From the NCBI RefSeq assembly GCF_009177065.1, contig NZ_WEZF01000024.1, positions 1 through 64,000 of the forward strand: a stretch of DNA of 64,000 nt, written 5' to 3'. The position numbers and the translations under genes were made by a program. This DNA is from Tautonia marina. Lineage in GTDB: Bacteria > Planctomycetota > Planctomycetia > Isosphaerales > Isosphaeraceae. The notes beneath the pieces were generated by a model. The model did no database searches, was not told the DNA's origin, and was given only the letters and a program-made list of their open reading frames with translations. Shown here one piece after another: positions 17,316-27,400 of this stretch (positions within the stretch are counted from its first letter, which is position 1; each line of letters begins with the position of its first letter).

Positions 17316-20300
17316 TCAGCCGATTCGGAGGAGCTTCGAGAGCCCCCTCACGTCGGCCTCGGGGTCGTCCTCGTCCCCGTCGTCGAACCATCCCTGGGGG
17401 ATCGCCGCCGGCGAGACCATCGAGCCGTCCTGGTTGGCGAGGTGCCGGAGCGCCTGGGAGAGCAGATCGTCGTCCCTTTCGGGCCGCTTGGGTTCCCGGA
17501 GCTCGGGCGTGACGGGGCTCGCCGATCCCCCTGAGTCCACCGCGACCGGCCCGAGCGGCCCGGCGACGGGGAGGGGCAGGGGGGTCGGACGGGGCGGAGT
17601 GCTTCGAGTGATCGCGAGCGCCCCCGATCCCCAGGAGGTCGACAGGGGAGCGAGGGTTCGCGTGGTTTCGAAGGCGCCGATGTCGGCGCGAGCGCCTTGC
17701 GGGCGAGGCTGGCCGCGCTGGTCGGTGGGCGGGGCGAGGGCGTCGATCGCGGCGTCGATCGCCGGGCTCACGAAGTCGGCCGGGGCGTGCGTCGGGGTCG
17801 GCCCGCCGTGGAAGGCCAGGGGGAGCAGGGAGGGGTTGAGTCCGGTGAGGTTGGTTGCCCGGTTGAGCCCCCCGCCGAAGCCCACGAGGTTGCCGACGCT
17901 GCCGGACGAAACCGGCTTGCCGCCGATGTCCTCCCGATCCGCCAGCCACCAGTTGTCGGAGACGATCGAGTTGATGAGCGAGGCGGAGACGGAGGCCCGG
18001 TTGCCATTGAAGAGGCCGTTGCCGGCGCCAAAGGCGACGTTCCTCGTGACCGTGGCGTGCCGGAGGCTCAAAAGGCCGTCGTTGTAAAGCCCGCCGCCGT
18101 CTCCGGTGGCGAAATTGCCGCTGATCGTGGCGTTGGTCAGCGCGGCCGTACCGTCGAGGTTGACAAGGGCGCCGCCGCGTTCGGCCTGGTTGGTGTGGAG
18201 GGTCGAGGCGATCACGAGCAGCGTCCCGCCCTCGGGGTGAGTGGTCGCGATCGTGCCGTCGTTGAAGACGCCGCCGGCCTGGTGGGTCGCGCGGTTGTTG
18301 CGGACGATCGAGCGGTTGAGGGTGACAAGGCCCCCTCGATTGTCGATCGCCCCGCCCCGGTCGCCGGCGACGTTCTGTTCCAGGATCGAGTCGACGAGGC
18401 TCAGCGTGCCGCCGTCGTTGCCGATCGCTCCACCGCTGGCGCCGGCGGCGTTGCCAGAGACGGTCGAGCCGACCAGAACCACCGTTCCGTGGTCATTGAA
18501 GATGCCGCCGCCGTCGGCGTCGGTGCCGGCGACCGTGTTGGCGACGACGATCGAGCGGACCAGCGACAGGTCCCCGGCGTTGAAGATCGCCCCGCCGGAG
18601 CGGGCCTGGGAGCCGGCTCCGCCTCGGAGCGACCCGCCCGTGAGGGTCAGCTCCTCCAGCCGGGCGGTCGTTCCGGGGAGGACCCGGACGACCCGAGCCT
18701 GGCGGTTCGCGTCGAGGGTGATCCGGCCATCGCCGAGGATCGTGACCGGCCCGGAGTGGTCGTCCAGCAGCAGCTCGCCGGTGAGCAGGACCCGCCCCTG
18801 GAGGCTCGGGGCGAAGGTGATGACGTCCGAACCCGGCTGGCTCGCCGAGATGGCAATCGCCTCCCGGAGACTGAGCCGCCCGTCGTGGGGATCGACCGCA
18901 TCGACGAGGGTTGTCACGAGCACGACCCCGGCCTCGACCGATCCAGCATCCGGCGCGCCGATGGTGCGCCGGGCCCGTCCTCGCTGATCGATTGCCGTGG
19001 TCGAGCCGGTGGCGAGGCCAATCACCGGGCTGTCGGGCAGCGGCGCGTGGGTCAGGGTCGGCCCGCCGTTGTCGGCCAGGGGGCCGAGGCGAGGGTCGGT
19101 CACGCCCACGAGGTTCCCCGCAGGGATCTGGGTCGCCTCGACCGTCCCGTAGAGGTTCCCCGAGCCCAGAAGCGTTCCGAGCGAGGTTTCGATGTCGTCG
19201 TGCCTCCGGGGGCTGCCCGCGGTGTTGCCCGAGATGATCGAGCCGGAGACGGTCGCCCGGTTCGTGTTGGAGAGGCCCGCGCCGACCCCCCAATCCTCCC
19301 GGGTGGAATGATTTCCGGTGACGGTCGAGTGGGTCATCGTCAGGAGGCCATCGTTGGCGATCCCGGCTCCAAAGAAGCCCGAGGTGTTGCCGCTGATGGT
19401 GGCGTTGGTCAGCATCAGGCTGCCGCCGTTGGTAATCCCGCCGCCGGAATTCCCGCTGATGGTGGACCGTTCCACCGTCAAGGACGCGTTCCAGGCGTTG
19501 ACGAGGCCCGTGCCGGAGACGCCGCGAACGGTGCTGTCGACCAGGGTCATCCGTCCCTCGTTGCGGATCCCGGCGTCGGCGTTGGCCCCCGAAAGTCGCA
19601 CCCGGGTCAGGTCCATCTCCCCCTGGTTGAGGATCGCGACGCTCGACCGAGCGATCCCCGGCCCCGCGGCCGTCAGTTCGAGGTCGAGGAGCGAAACCCG
19701 AGTTCCTGGGGTGATCTGCACGAGCCTGCCACCGGTCCCCCTTCGAAGGGTGATCCGGCCGTCGCCGGCGATCGTGATCGGGTCGGCATCGTCCAGGAGC
19801 AGGGAGGGGCCGAGCAGGATCGTTCCCCGCAGACCTTCGGCGAAGGTCACGGTGTCCGCGCCGTCGCGCGTCGAGGCGTATTCGAGGGCCTCGACGAGGC
19901 TGGTCTGATCATCGAAGGGGTCGCGGACGTCCGCCAGGGTCGTGACGACCGTGCTTGCCGGCTCGCCTTCGACGGCGCCGATGTCGGGCGCGTTGCCCCT
20001 TGGCCTCGCATTGCCGTTCTGGTCGTACTCCGCGTAACCGGGCAGGGCCGCGTCGATGGCACGGGAACCGTTGACCGGTGCGTAGAGGAAGGTGTCTCCC
20101 GAAGCGGACTGGTACATCACCTTGATTTGCGGATCCTCGGTTCCGAGGATGATATTATCTTCATCCGAGACCAAGCCCCGAGCAATCCCCACCATGTTGC
20201 CGACGCTGCCGGCCTCGAAGGGTTTGCCGGCCAGGTCGTCGTCGGTCCGGCCGTCGAAGAAGCGGACAGGCCCCCGGACATTGTCGGCGACGATCGCGTT

Positions 20301-22361
20301 GATCAGCACGATGCGGCTGCCGGCCCCTGCGTTGAAGATGCCGCCGCCGATCCCGGAGCCGTTCGCGTCTCGGTCGGCGCTGTTCGCGGTGAGGGTCGTG
20401 TGAATCAGCTCCGCGAGGCCCCGGTTGAAGAGTGCCCCGCCGGACCCGTCGGCGTTGTTGGAGACGAGCGAGGCGTTGGTCATCCTCAGGGTTCCGGCGT
20501 TGAGGATGCCGGCGCCGAGGTCGGCCTTGCCCTCGATCACCGAGAGGCCCGAGAGGGTCAGGCTCGCCCCCGCATGGACCTCGAAGACCCGGAACTGGCC
20601 CCCCCCGCTGAGGAGGACCCCGGGGCCGGTCGGCTCGATCGTCAGGTCGAGGTCGACGAGGTCGAGGTCGCCGCTGGCGATGTGGTCGGCGGGGTTGATG
20701 CGGCCGTCGTGACGACCACTGGTCTCCAGGGTGTACACGCCGGGGGCCAGGCTGATCGTCTGCGCCGTCTGCCCGGTCGAGGCAGCCAGGAACTGGGCCT
20801 GCCAGATCGCCTGGCGGAGGGTCCCGGCCCCCATGGCCACATTTTGGTTGTCGTCGGTCCGGGTGACTTCAAGGCTGGGGATGAAGCCGGCGCCGATGAT
20901 GAACTCCTCCAGCGCGAAGGTCGTCTCGTGGGTCTCGAAGGTCTTGGAGAAGAGGGGGATCGCCAGGAGGTCGTGCGAGAGGTCCCACTCCTCCGACCAG
21001 ACGGGACCGGCCGTAACGTCCGCGAGGCTTCCGACCGGTGTGTCGATCGAAAACTCGGCCTTCAGGGCCTCGACATCCAGGCCGAGCGCGGCCTGAAGGC
21101 CGATGACGTTCTGGACATCGAGGTGGAAGGACGCCTCGGGTCTGACCCGGATCGGCCGGCCCTCGAACGCGACGGCGACCTGCGCGCCGGGCTCGAACGC
21201 GATCGACGCAACGCCGAGGTGCTCGACCGGCTGGCCGCCCGGCTCGGTCACGGTGACGTCGACGAAGGCCGGCCGGCCGTCGAGGTCTTCGAAGCGGTAG
21301 GTCAGCGTGCCGTCCGGGGTCGTCTTGAAGTCCTGGAAGACGTGAAGCTCCGGGCCTCCCGTGGCCTCCAGAGCCGTCAGCGTCGCCGCCACCTCGAAGC
21401 CGGCCTCGCCGGCGCTGAAGCCGATCGGCCCGAGCGGGCCGAACATGTTCGTCAGGACCAGGTTGTTCTCCATCAGGGTCGTTTGCACGATCGAATCGCC
21501 CGAGAAGGAATCGGGCCGGCGGGTGGACATGTCGACCGTTCCGTCGGGCGCCATCCCGGCCGAGGCGAGCCGGATCGAAGGCAGCGCCTGGCGCATCTCC
21601 CCCAGGCTCCGGCCCGCCTCCAGGAAGCTGGCCCCGACGTTGACCGACAGCGCCGCCGACCGGCTGTTGCCGTCGACCGTGACGTCGATCCCCATGCTCG
21701 CAGGCGGGGCGATCGGCACCGAAAGTCCGACCGTGCCCTCGACCTCCCGGCCGAAGAGCTTCAGGTCGCCCCGGCCATCCCGGTTGTACGAGGCGATTTC
21801 CTGGTTGACGTTGATCGAGGGGAGCTGCCAGGTTTGCTCGAAGACGTCGTCGTAGGACTGAGTGAACGGGTTGTAAGCCTCAACCCGGCCGGACACCGAC
21901 CCGCTCAGTTCGAAGATGAACGCGGCGGATCCGCCCAGCGACGGCGAGGTGGTGTCGACCTGGGCACCGAGATAGGTCAGGCCCGTCTGGATGGGAACCG
22001 GGCCGAAGGCGGTGGGCTCGACCCAGTCGTTGCGGAAGTCGAGTTCGTAGTGCGCGTCGAAGCTGCCGGGGTCGGCGTACCCTCCCACCTCGAAGCCGAT
22101 GCGTCCGTTGGCGGAGACGGCCCCCGTCCCCCGGTAGACTCCCAGGTTGAGGGAGGTTGAGTCGGACTCGTTGCGGAACTCGGCGCCCAGGAAGCTGCTG
22201 GCCTCCCGGGCCTGGGAATCCCCGGGGCCAAACTGGCTGGCGTTGGCGATCCGGTAGCTGTAGGAGGACAGCAGGAGTCGTTCTTCCAGGGGGGTGAGGG
22301 AGAGGAGGGCCCGCCGTCGCCACGGCTTGCGGGCCGCCGAGTGCCAGGTCTTGCGCGTCAT
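17316..22361 (-). CDS. Giant secreted beta-helix surface protein, choice-of-anchor Q type
   Basis: A 1681-residue protein. LTPLEERLLLSS at residues 22-33 is a form of the N-terminal LEPxLEERLLLS motif that marks large exported proteins of planctomycetes. Residues to about 500 are beta-rich and of unknown fold. Three right-handed beta-helix modules follow, rich in SxISGNxAxxxGGGI-type rungs (SGNSGGGITNGG, SGNAAGASGGAIGN). Each ends with a choice-of-anchor Q signature, DIGAVEGE (about 790), DAGSVEAG (about 1137) and DIGAFETT (about 1557), and each next module begins with a VVTTLxDxxDPxD block. It probably acts at the cell surface in adhesion or polysaccharide contact. It lies 155 bp downstream of an ECF sigma gene in the same direction. 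Confidence 0.88.
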   Translation of the reverse strand: MTRKTWHSAARKPWRRRALLSLTPLEERLLLSSYSYRIANASQFGPGDSQAREASSFLGAEFRNESDSTSLNLGVYRGTGAVSANGRIGFEVGGYADPGSFDAHYELDFRNDWVEPTAFGPVPIQTGLTYLGAQVDTTSPSLGGSAAFIFELSGSVSGRVEAYNPFTQSYDDVFEQTWQLPSINVNQEIASYNRDGRGDLKLFGREVEGTVGLSVPIAPPASMGIDVTVDGNSRSAALSVNVGASFLEAGRSLGEMRQALPSIRLASAGMAPDGTVDMSTRRPDSFSGDSIVQTTLMENNLVLTNMFGPLGPIGFSAGEAGFEVAATLTALEATGGPELHVFQDFKTTPDGTLTYRFEDLDGRPAFVDVTVTEPGGQPVEHLGVASIAFEPGAQVAVAFEGRPIRVRPEASFHLDVQNVIGLQAALGLDVEALKAEFSIDTPVGSLADVTAGPVWSEEWDLSHDLLAIPLFSKTFETHETTFALEEFIIGAGFIPSLEVTRTDDNQNVAMGAGTLRQAIWQAQFLAASTGQTAQTISLAPGVYTLETSGRHDGRINPADHIASGDLDLVDLDLTIEPTGPGVLLSGGGQFRVFEVHAGASLTLSGLSVIEGKADLGAGILNAGTLRMTNASLVSNNADGSGGALFNRGLAELIHTTLTANSADRDANGSGIGGGIFNAGAGSRIVLINAIVADNVRGPVRFFDGRTDDDLAGKPFEAGSVGNMVGIARGLVSDEDNIILGTEDPQIKVMYQSASGDTFLYAPVNGSRAIDAALPGYAEYDQNGNARPRGNAPDIGAVEGEPASTVVTTLADVRDPFDDQTSLVEALEYASTRDGADTVTFAEGLRGTILLGPSLLLDDADPITIAGDGRITLRRGTGGRLVQITPGTRVSLLDLELTAAGPGIARSSVAILNQGEMDLTRVRLSGANADAGIRNEGRMTLVDSTVRGVSGTGLVNAWNASLTVERSTISGNSGGGITNGGSLMLTNATISGNTSGFFGAGIANDGLLTMTHSTVTGNHSTREDWGVGAGLSNTNRATVSGSIISGNTAGSPRRHDDIETSLGTLLGSGNLYGTVEATQIPAGNLVGVTDPRLGPLADNGGPTLTHAPLPDSPVIGLATGSTTAIDQRGRARRTIGAPDAGSVEAGVVLVTTLVDAVDPHDGRLSLREAIAISASQPGSDVITFAPSLQGRVLLTGELLLDDHSGPVTILGDGRITLDANRQARVVRVLPGTTARLEELTLTGGSLRGGAGSQARSGGAIFNAGDLSLVRSIVVANTVAGTDADGGGIFNDHGTVVLVGSTVSGNAAGASGGAIGNDGGTLSLVDSILEQNVAGDRGGAIDNRGGLVTLNRSIVRNNRATHQAGGVFNDGTIATTHPEGGTLLVIASTLHTNQAERGGALVNLDGTAALTNATISGNFATGDGGGLYNDGLLSLRHATVTRNVAFGAGNGLFNGNRASVSASLINSIVSDNWWLADREDIGGKPVSSGSVGNLVGFGGGLNRATNLTGLNPSLLPLAFHGGPTPTHAPADFVSPAIDAAIDALAPPTDQRGQPRPQGARADIGAFETTRTLAPLSTSWGSGALAITRSTPPRPTPLPLPVAGPLGPVAVDSGGSASPVTPELREPKRPERDDDLLSQALRHLANQDGSMVSPAAIPQGWFDDGDEDDPEADVRGLSKLLRIG

Positions 22362-22516
22362 CGCCGGGGTCTCCGTCGGGTGATCCGCCTTGAGGCTGGG
22401 TCTTGGGCTCGCCGGCCCCTCGCCGGGAACGCTTCCCCCTCACCCGACTTGATCGTTCGACGTGTGACACCATTTCGCGCGGTGACGGCCTCCCGGAGGC
22501 TCGCGGCGTCCTCGGG

Positions 22517-23128
22517 CTACGCGATCAGGTCGCCGACCTCCTGTCTGAGCCGGCGGAGGACCCGGCTCTTGGCCTGCCGGACGGCGGCCGTGCTCACGCC
22601 CAGCGCGGCGGCGACGTCGGCCGTTGCGTGGCCCTCGACGGTCACCCGCCAGAAGGCGTCCCAGGTTTTGCCCTCGAACTCGGAGCGGACCAGTCCCAGC
22701 GCCCTCCGGTAGACGCCGTCGAGTTCTCGGCGCTCGTCGGGGTCGTCGATCGGGTCGGTCTCGGCCGGCGGTTCGGGATGCTGCTGCAAGGCCCGACCGG
22801 CCGCCGTACCTCCCTCGGCCTCGGCCGGCCGCCGGCCCCGGGCTCGGTGCCAGTCGAGCACCTTGTTCCGCGTCACCCCCCGCAACCAGCCCCGGAAGCG
22901 GTCTCCCGCCCGGTCTCGTCGGAAGTCGCCGATACTCGACGCCACCGCCCGGAAGACCTCCTGGGTCACGTCGTCAAGTTCACCCTCGGCAACCCCCCCC
23001 CGTCGGCACCAGTACCGGACCAAAGGGGCGTAGAGGTGGATCAGGCGGTTCCAGGCCTCCTGATCGTCGGCTCGGACCCGATCGAGCAGGGTCATCGACG
23101 TCGGACGAGCATCCTCCACGACGGTCAC
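22517..23128 (-). CDS. ECF-family RNA polymerase sigma factor
   Basis: About 203 residues. Region 2 is clear (ADDQEAWNRLIHLYAPLVRYWC, then DDVTQEVFRAVASSI and FRGWLRGVTRNKVLDWHR), as is region 4 (AFWRVTVEGHATADVAAALGV and AVRQAKSRVLRRLRQEV). The linker between them is longer than usual and Pro/Glu-rich, as in planctomycete sigma factors. The GTG at 23128 is chosen because it leaves a short N-terminal tail; the ATG at 23095 is also possible. No anti-sigma gene is adjacent. It is followed in the same direction by the giant surface protein, which is a plausible target. Confidence 0.88.
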   Translation of the reverse strand: MTVVEDARPTSMTLLDRVRADDQEAWNRLIHLYAPLVRYWCRRGGVAEGELDDVTQEVFRAVASSIGDFRRDRAGDRFRGWLRGVTRNKVLDWHRARGRRPAEAEGGTAAGRALQQHPEPPAETDPIDDPDERRELDGVYRRALGLVRSEFEGKTWDAFWRVTVEGHATADVAAALGVSTAAVRQAKSRVLRRLRQEVGDLIA

Positions 23129-23557
23129 CCTCGCCAAGATCCGAATGCCCCTCGATGGCCGACAGAACCCTCGATCGAGATCGCCTTGTGGCGGCCGATC
23201 GTTTCTCGACCGTGGCTCGATGGTACCGCGGTCTCGGCACATCGCGATAGACGATGCACCGGAGGGAAGCCATTGATTCTGGTGGGATCAGGAAATTTAG
23301 GCAATTTGAGCGTCGCTCTTCCCTGGGTTGCTGATAGAATGGATCTCAGATCGCCGGTCACGCCGGTGCAATGTCAATGGTTCGATGCGACCGCTCCTTC
23401 TCGACACAGGGGCTCCCGGGCCGGGCTGGGCCGCGTCGGGTGCCCTGACCCGGTCATCGGGCTCAATTGCACCCGGCGATGAGACGGGCACGGCCGACCC
23501 CCTTGGCCCGGGGGCGGCGGGCGGCCAATCGCACCCTTCGGCCTGAGAGGTCCGACC
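23129..23557. promoter_or_regulatory. Divergent spacer between the sigma factor and chemosensory operon
   Basis: This 429-bp region should hold the promoters of both units. The stretch about 23268-23350 is the least GC-rich part and is the likeliest promoter site. GAGAGGTCC just before 23558 is a moderate ribosome-binding site for the first chemosensory gene. No gene or clear operator was recognised. Confidence 0.35.
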
Positions 23558-24397
23558 ATGAGCGACACGACGGGCCTCGAGGATTCCTCCCTCGAGGAGC
23601 TGTTTCGGTCTGAGGTCGAGTCGCACCTGGAGGTGCTGGGCGCCGCGCTGCTGGACCTGGAACAGGCGCCCGGCGACCCGTCTCGCGTGGACGAGATGAT
23701 GCGGGCGGCGCACTCGATCAAGGGGGCGGCCCGCGTGGTCCGCGTGGAGGCGGCGGTGCGCGTTGCCCACGTCATGGAGGATTGCTTCCTCGGGGTCCAG
23801 GACGGGGCCCTGACGCTCTCGCCCACCGACGTGGACGTCCTGCTGCGGGGCGTGGATTTGCTGGGCAAGATCTCGGAGGCGACGAGGACCCCCGGCGAGG
23901 ACCTTTCGAGCCGGTTCGACGAGGCGGTTCGGTCGTTCGTCCTCGAGGTCAACGCCATCCTCGCCTCGCGGGGACGACCGTTGACGACCCCTTCCGGGCT
24001 TGCATCCAGCCCTCCCCGCGAGGCGGTGGCGGCCGATGTTCCCGCCCCCGATCCCCCCCTCGTCATGCCGCCCGCCGAGGCGACCACCATGCCCGTCGCG
24101 ACGACGATCGCGTTCCCCGGGTACCTCGACGCGGGGGCGGCCGAGGAGATCCGCCTGCGGTTCCTCTCGGCCGTCGGGCGCGGGTGCGACGCCGTGCGGC
24201 TCGACCTGCGGGCGACCAAGGACCTCGACGTGCAGGGCCTGGCGCTGCTGGCCGCTCTCCCCCGGCATGTCGCCCGACACGGCCGCCCGAGGCTCCGGAT
24301 GGCCGGGGTGTCGGCGGAGATGGAGGCGGTGCTCCGCGTGACGGGGCTGGGCGGGGCGTTCGACCTGCGAGGCGTCCAGGCACCCCGGGACTCGTGA
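23558..24397 (+). CDS. Hpt-STAS fusion protein, first gene of the chemosensory operon
   Basis: A 279-residue protein. Residues about 8-120 are a histidine phosphotransfer domain with the phosphorylatable His in MRAAHSIKGAARVV (about residue 53). After a Pro-rich linker comes a STAS-like domain (about 185-275: VATTIAFPGYLDAGAAEEI, AVRLDLRATKDLDVQGLALL). In anti-sigma antagonists the segment DSSG carries the phosphorylated Ser; here it reads DVQG, so the usual Ser site is missing. There is no kinase domain, so it must be phosphorylated by a partner, most simply the CheA three bases downstream. It may act as an adaptor or phosphate relay linking the array to a different output. Confidence 0.85.
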   Translation: MSDTTGLEDSSLEELFRSEVESHLEVLGAALLDLEQAPGDPSRVDEMMRAAHSIKGAARVVRVEAAVRVAHVMEDCFLGVQDGALTLSPTDVDVLLRGVDLLGKISEATRTPGEDLSSRFDEAVRSFVLEVNAILASRGRPLTTPSGLASSPPREAVAADVPAPDPPLVMPPAEATTMPVATTIAFPGYLDAGAAEEIRLRFLSAVGRGCDAVRLDLRATKDLDVQGLALLAALPRHVARHGRPRLRMAGVSAEMEAVLRVTGLGGAFDLRGVQAPRDS

Positions 24398-24400
24398 GCG

Positions 24401-27400
24401 ATGAAGATCCCGACGGACGAGTTCGTGATCCAGGCGCGTGAGCACCTGGCGGCCCTCGAGCACATCCTCCTGTCGCTGGAGGGTCCGGTCCTCGGCGCGG
24501 CCTCCCGGGAGCGGGTCGACCGCTGCCTGAGAATCGTCCACTCCATCAAGGGGGACGCCGGCTTCCTCGGGTTCACGGCGATCCGGACGCTGGCCGACGC
24601 GATGGAGACGGTCCTCGAGACGTTGCGCGATCCGGGCGGGCATCCCCCGAACCCGGCCGCCGTCGAGCGGCTTCTGCTGGCCCGCGATCGGCTGGCGGCC
24701 CTTGTGGATGACCTCGAGAGCGGTCGCGAGGCGGATCTCGGGGGGCTCCTCGACGAACTCGAGCGGGTCGCCCGGCAAGGGGTGGGCGGCCCTGAGGGTT
24801 GGGACCTCGACCTCCGCGAGGTGGATCGCCTCCAGTCCGGCCGCCTCGCCGGCTTCTTCGCAGCGTTCGAGCGGCTTGGCCGGGTGTCGTCCCCAGCGGT
24901 CGTCCTCGACGCCGAGGATCTCTCCGGCGGCCTCCCCTCGGGGCCCGTCCGCTTCCGGGTCGCGCTCGCGTCGGAGACGCCTCGGGAGGAGATCCGGCGC
25001 GCGCTCGGGCTGCCGGAAGTCGCCGGGCCGGAGGGCAGGGGGGCCGTCGTCCCGCTGGCGGTCGACCTGGCCGAATGGTCGCGTTCCCGTGGCCAGTCGC
25101 TGGCGACGCTGCTCGCCGATCTCGACCGATGGGGGCGCGTTGAGGGGGCCAGCCTGGAGTTCGAGCAGGACGACCTGGGCAGGGGCCTGACCCCGGGGCC
25201 CGTCGTGTTGCGTGGGCAGTTCCGGACCGCGATGCCGGAGGACGACGTGGCGAGACGCCTCGCGTTTCCCATCGCGGCCGAGCCCCCCGAGGCGGTGGAC
25301 CCGCCGCCCGCGCCCGCAACGGGGGTCGAGCCGCCGCTCGCCCCGGCCGCCGGGGGGGCCGTCGCGGCGGCGGAGCCGGAGCGGGCCTCGCTCCGGATCA
25401 ACGTCGAGCTGCTCGACCGCCTGATGACGCTGACCAGCGAGCTGACCCTCATCCGCAACCAGTCGCTGCTGGCCTTTGATTTGGACGACGACCGGGTCCG
25501 CCCCATCGTGCAGCGGCTCGACGCGGTCACCTCGGCGTTGCAGGAGACGGTCCTCCGCTCCCGGATGCAGCCGATCGGCAATCTCTTCGGCAAGTTCCCC
25601 CGGGTGGTCCGGGACCTGGCCCGGCAGCTCGGCAAGCAGGTGGAACTCCGTCTGGTCGGTCGGGACGTCGAGCTCGACAAGACGATCCTCGAACAGCTCT
25701 CCGACCCGCTCACCCACCTCGTCCGCAACAGCGTCGACCACGGCATCGAGCCCCCCGACGAGCGGGTCGCGAGGGGCAAGCCGCCGGTCGGCCGCATCGT
25801 CCTGTCGGCATCGCACGAGGAGGGCCGGATCCGCATCGAGATCCGCGACGACGGGCGGGGGCTCGATCCCCAGTCCATCCGCGACAAGGCGCTCGCGATG
25901 CGGCTGAAGACCGAGGCCGAGCTCGACCGCATGGCGGATCGCGAGCTCTCCATGTTGATCCTGGTCCCGGGGTTCTCGACCGCCCGGGCCGTGTCGGACG
26001 TGTCGGGCCGGGGGGTCGGCATGGACGTGGTGAAGACGAACATCGAGCACCTCGAGGGGACGCTGGCGATCGACTCGCGGCCGGGAGCCGGCACGGCGAT
26101 GATCCTCCGGCTGCCGCTGACCCTGGCGATCATCCCCTGCCTGATCGTCACTGTGGGGGGGGAGCGTTACGCCGTCCCCCAGCGGGACCTGGAGGAGGCC
26201 GTCTGCCTGCATCCCCGGCTGGCCGGTCGGGTCGTCCGGGCGTTCGACACCGAGGTCTATCGGCTTCGAGGGCAGCTCTTGCCGATCGTGCGGTTGGCCG
26301 ACGTGCTCCGCCGCCGGAGGCCCCCCGGGGCTGATGCTGATGCTGATGCCGGGGCCGGGGGCGATCGGGGAGAGGAGACGGGAGGGACAGGGCAGGCGAT
26401 CGCGTACATCCTGGTGCTGCGGTCGGCCTCGCGGCGGTTCGGGCTGGTGGTCGACGAGGTCCGGGGCACGGAGGAGGTCGTCGTCAAGCCGATGCACCCG
26501 GCGATCAAGCCGATCGGCATCTTCTCCGGCGCGACGATCATGGGGGACGGCCGGGTCGCGCTCATCGTCGACGTCGCCGGCATCGTTGAGCACGCCCGGC
26601 CGGGCTTCGAGCCGGCGGCGGAGACCGCCGCCGAGGCCGCGCGAGGCCCGGACGCATCGAAGGCGGTCCAGCCCCACCGCGTGCTCCTGTTCGAGCATGG
26701 CCCCCACGAGCAGTTCGCGCTGCCACTGCTCCAGATCCGTCGGGTCGAGATGGTCGACCTCGACCGGGTCGAGCGTGTCGGCGAGCACGAGTACGTGGCC
26801 GTGGACGGCGTGTCGATGCGGCTGCTCCGGCTCGATCGGGTGATGGGGGTCTCGGCCCCGCCCCCGTTGGCGGCGGGAGCCGGGCGGGTGCCCCTGATCC
26901 TGCCGAAGTTCGTCGCCCAGCCGATGGCGATTCTCGCGAGCCGGATCGTGGACACCGAGGCCTTGGCGGTCGAGTTGCAATCCCACCCGGAGCACGACCG
27001 AGGGATCCTCGGGTCGGCCATCGTCCGCGGCCGGATGACGCTCTTCGTGGACATCTTCCGGCTGTCGGCCCAGCTGTTCGGCACGCCTCCCTCGCCAGGC
27101 CCGGCACGCGGGGAACGCCCCCGACGGCTGCTCCTGCTGGACGACACCCCGTTCTTCCTCGAGGTGGTGCGACGCTACCTGTCGGAGGAGGGGCACGAGG
27201 TCGAGACCGCCGTCAACGGCCTGGACGGCCTGGCCCGCCTCGCGGACGGCCCACCGTTCGACCTGATCGTCTCGGACATCGAGATGCCGGTCATGGACGG
27301 CTGGGAATTTGCCCGCGAGGTGCGACGACGCGGAGTTCCCACCCCCTTGCTCGCTCTGACCTCCCTGAGCGGGGCTGCCTACGAGGCGAGGGCCAGGGAG

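Noticed and set aside
17697-22160. A 1487-codon open frame on the plus strand, antisense to the giant surface protein
   Set aside because: Its translation is Gly/Asp/Val/Arg-rich low-complexity sequence with no domain, while the minus-strand frame has clear beta-helix repeats and an export motif. Long antisense frames are expected at this GC content.
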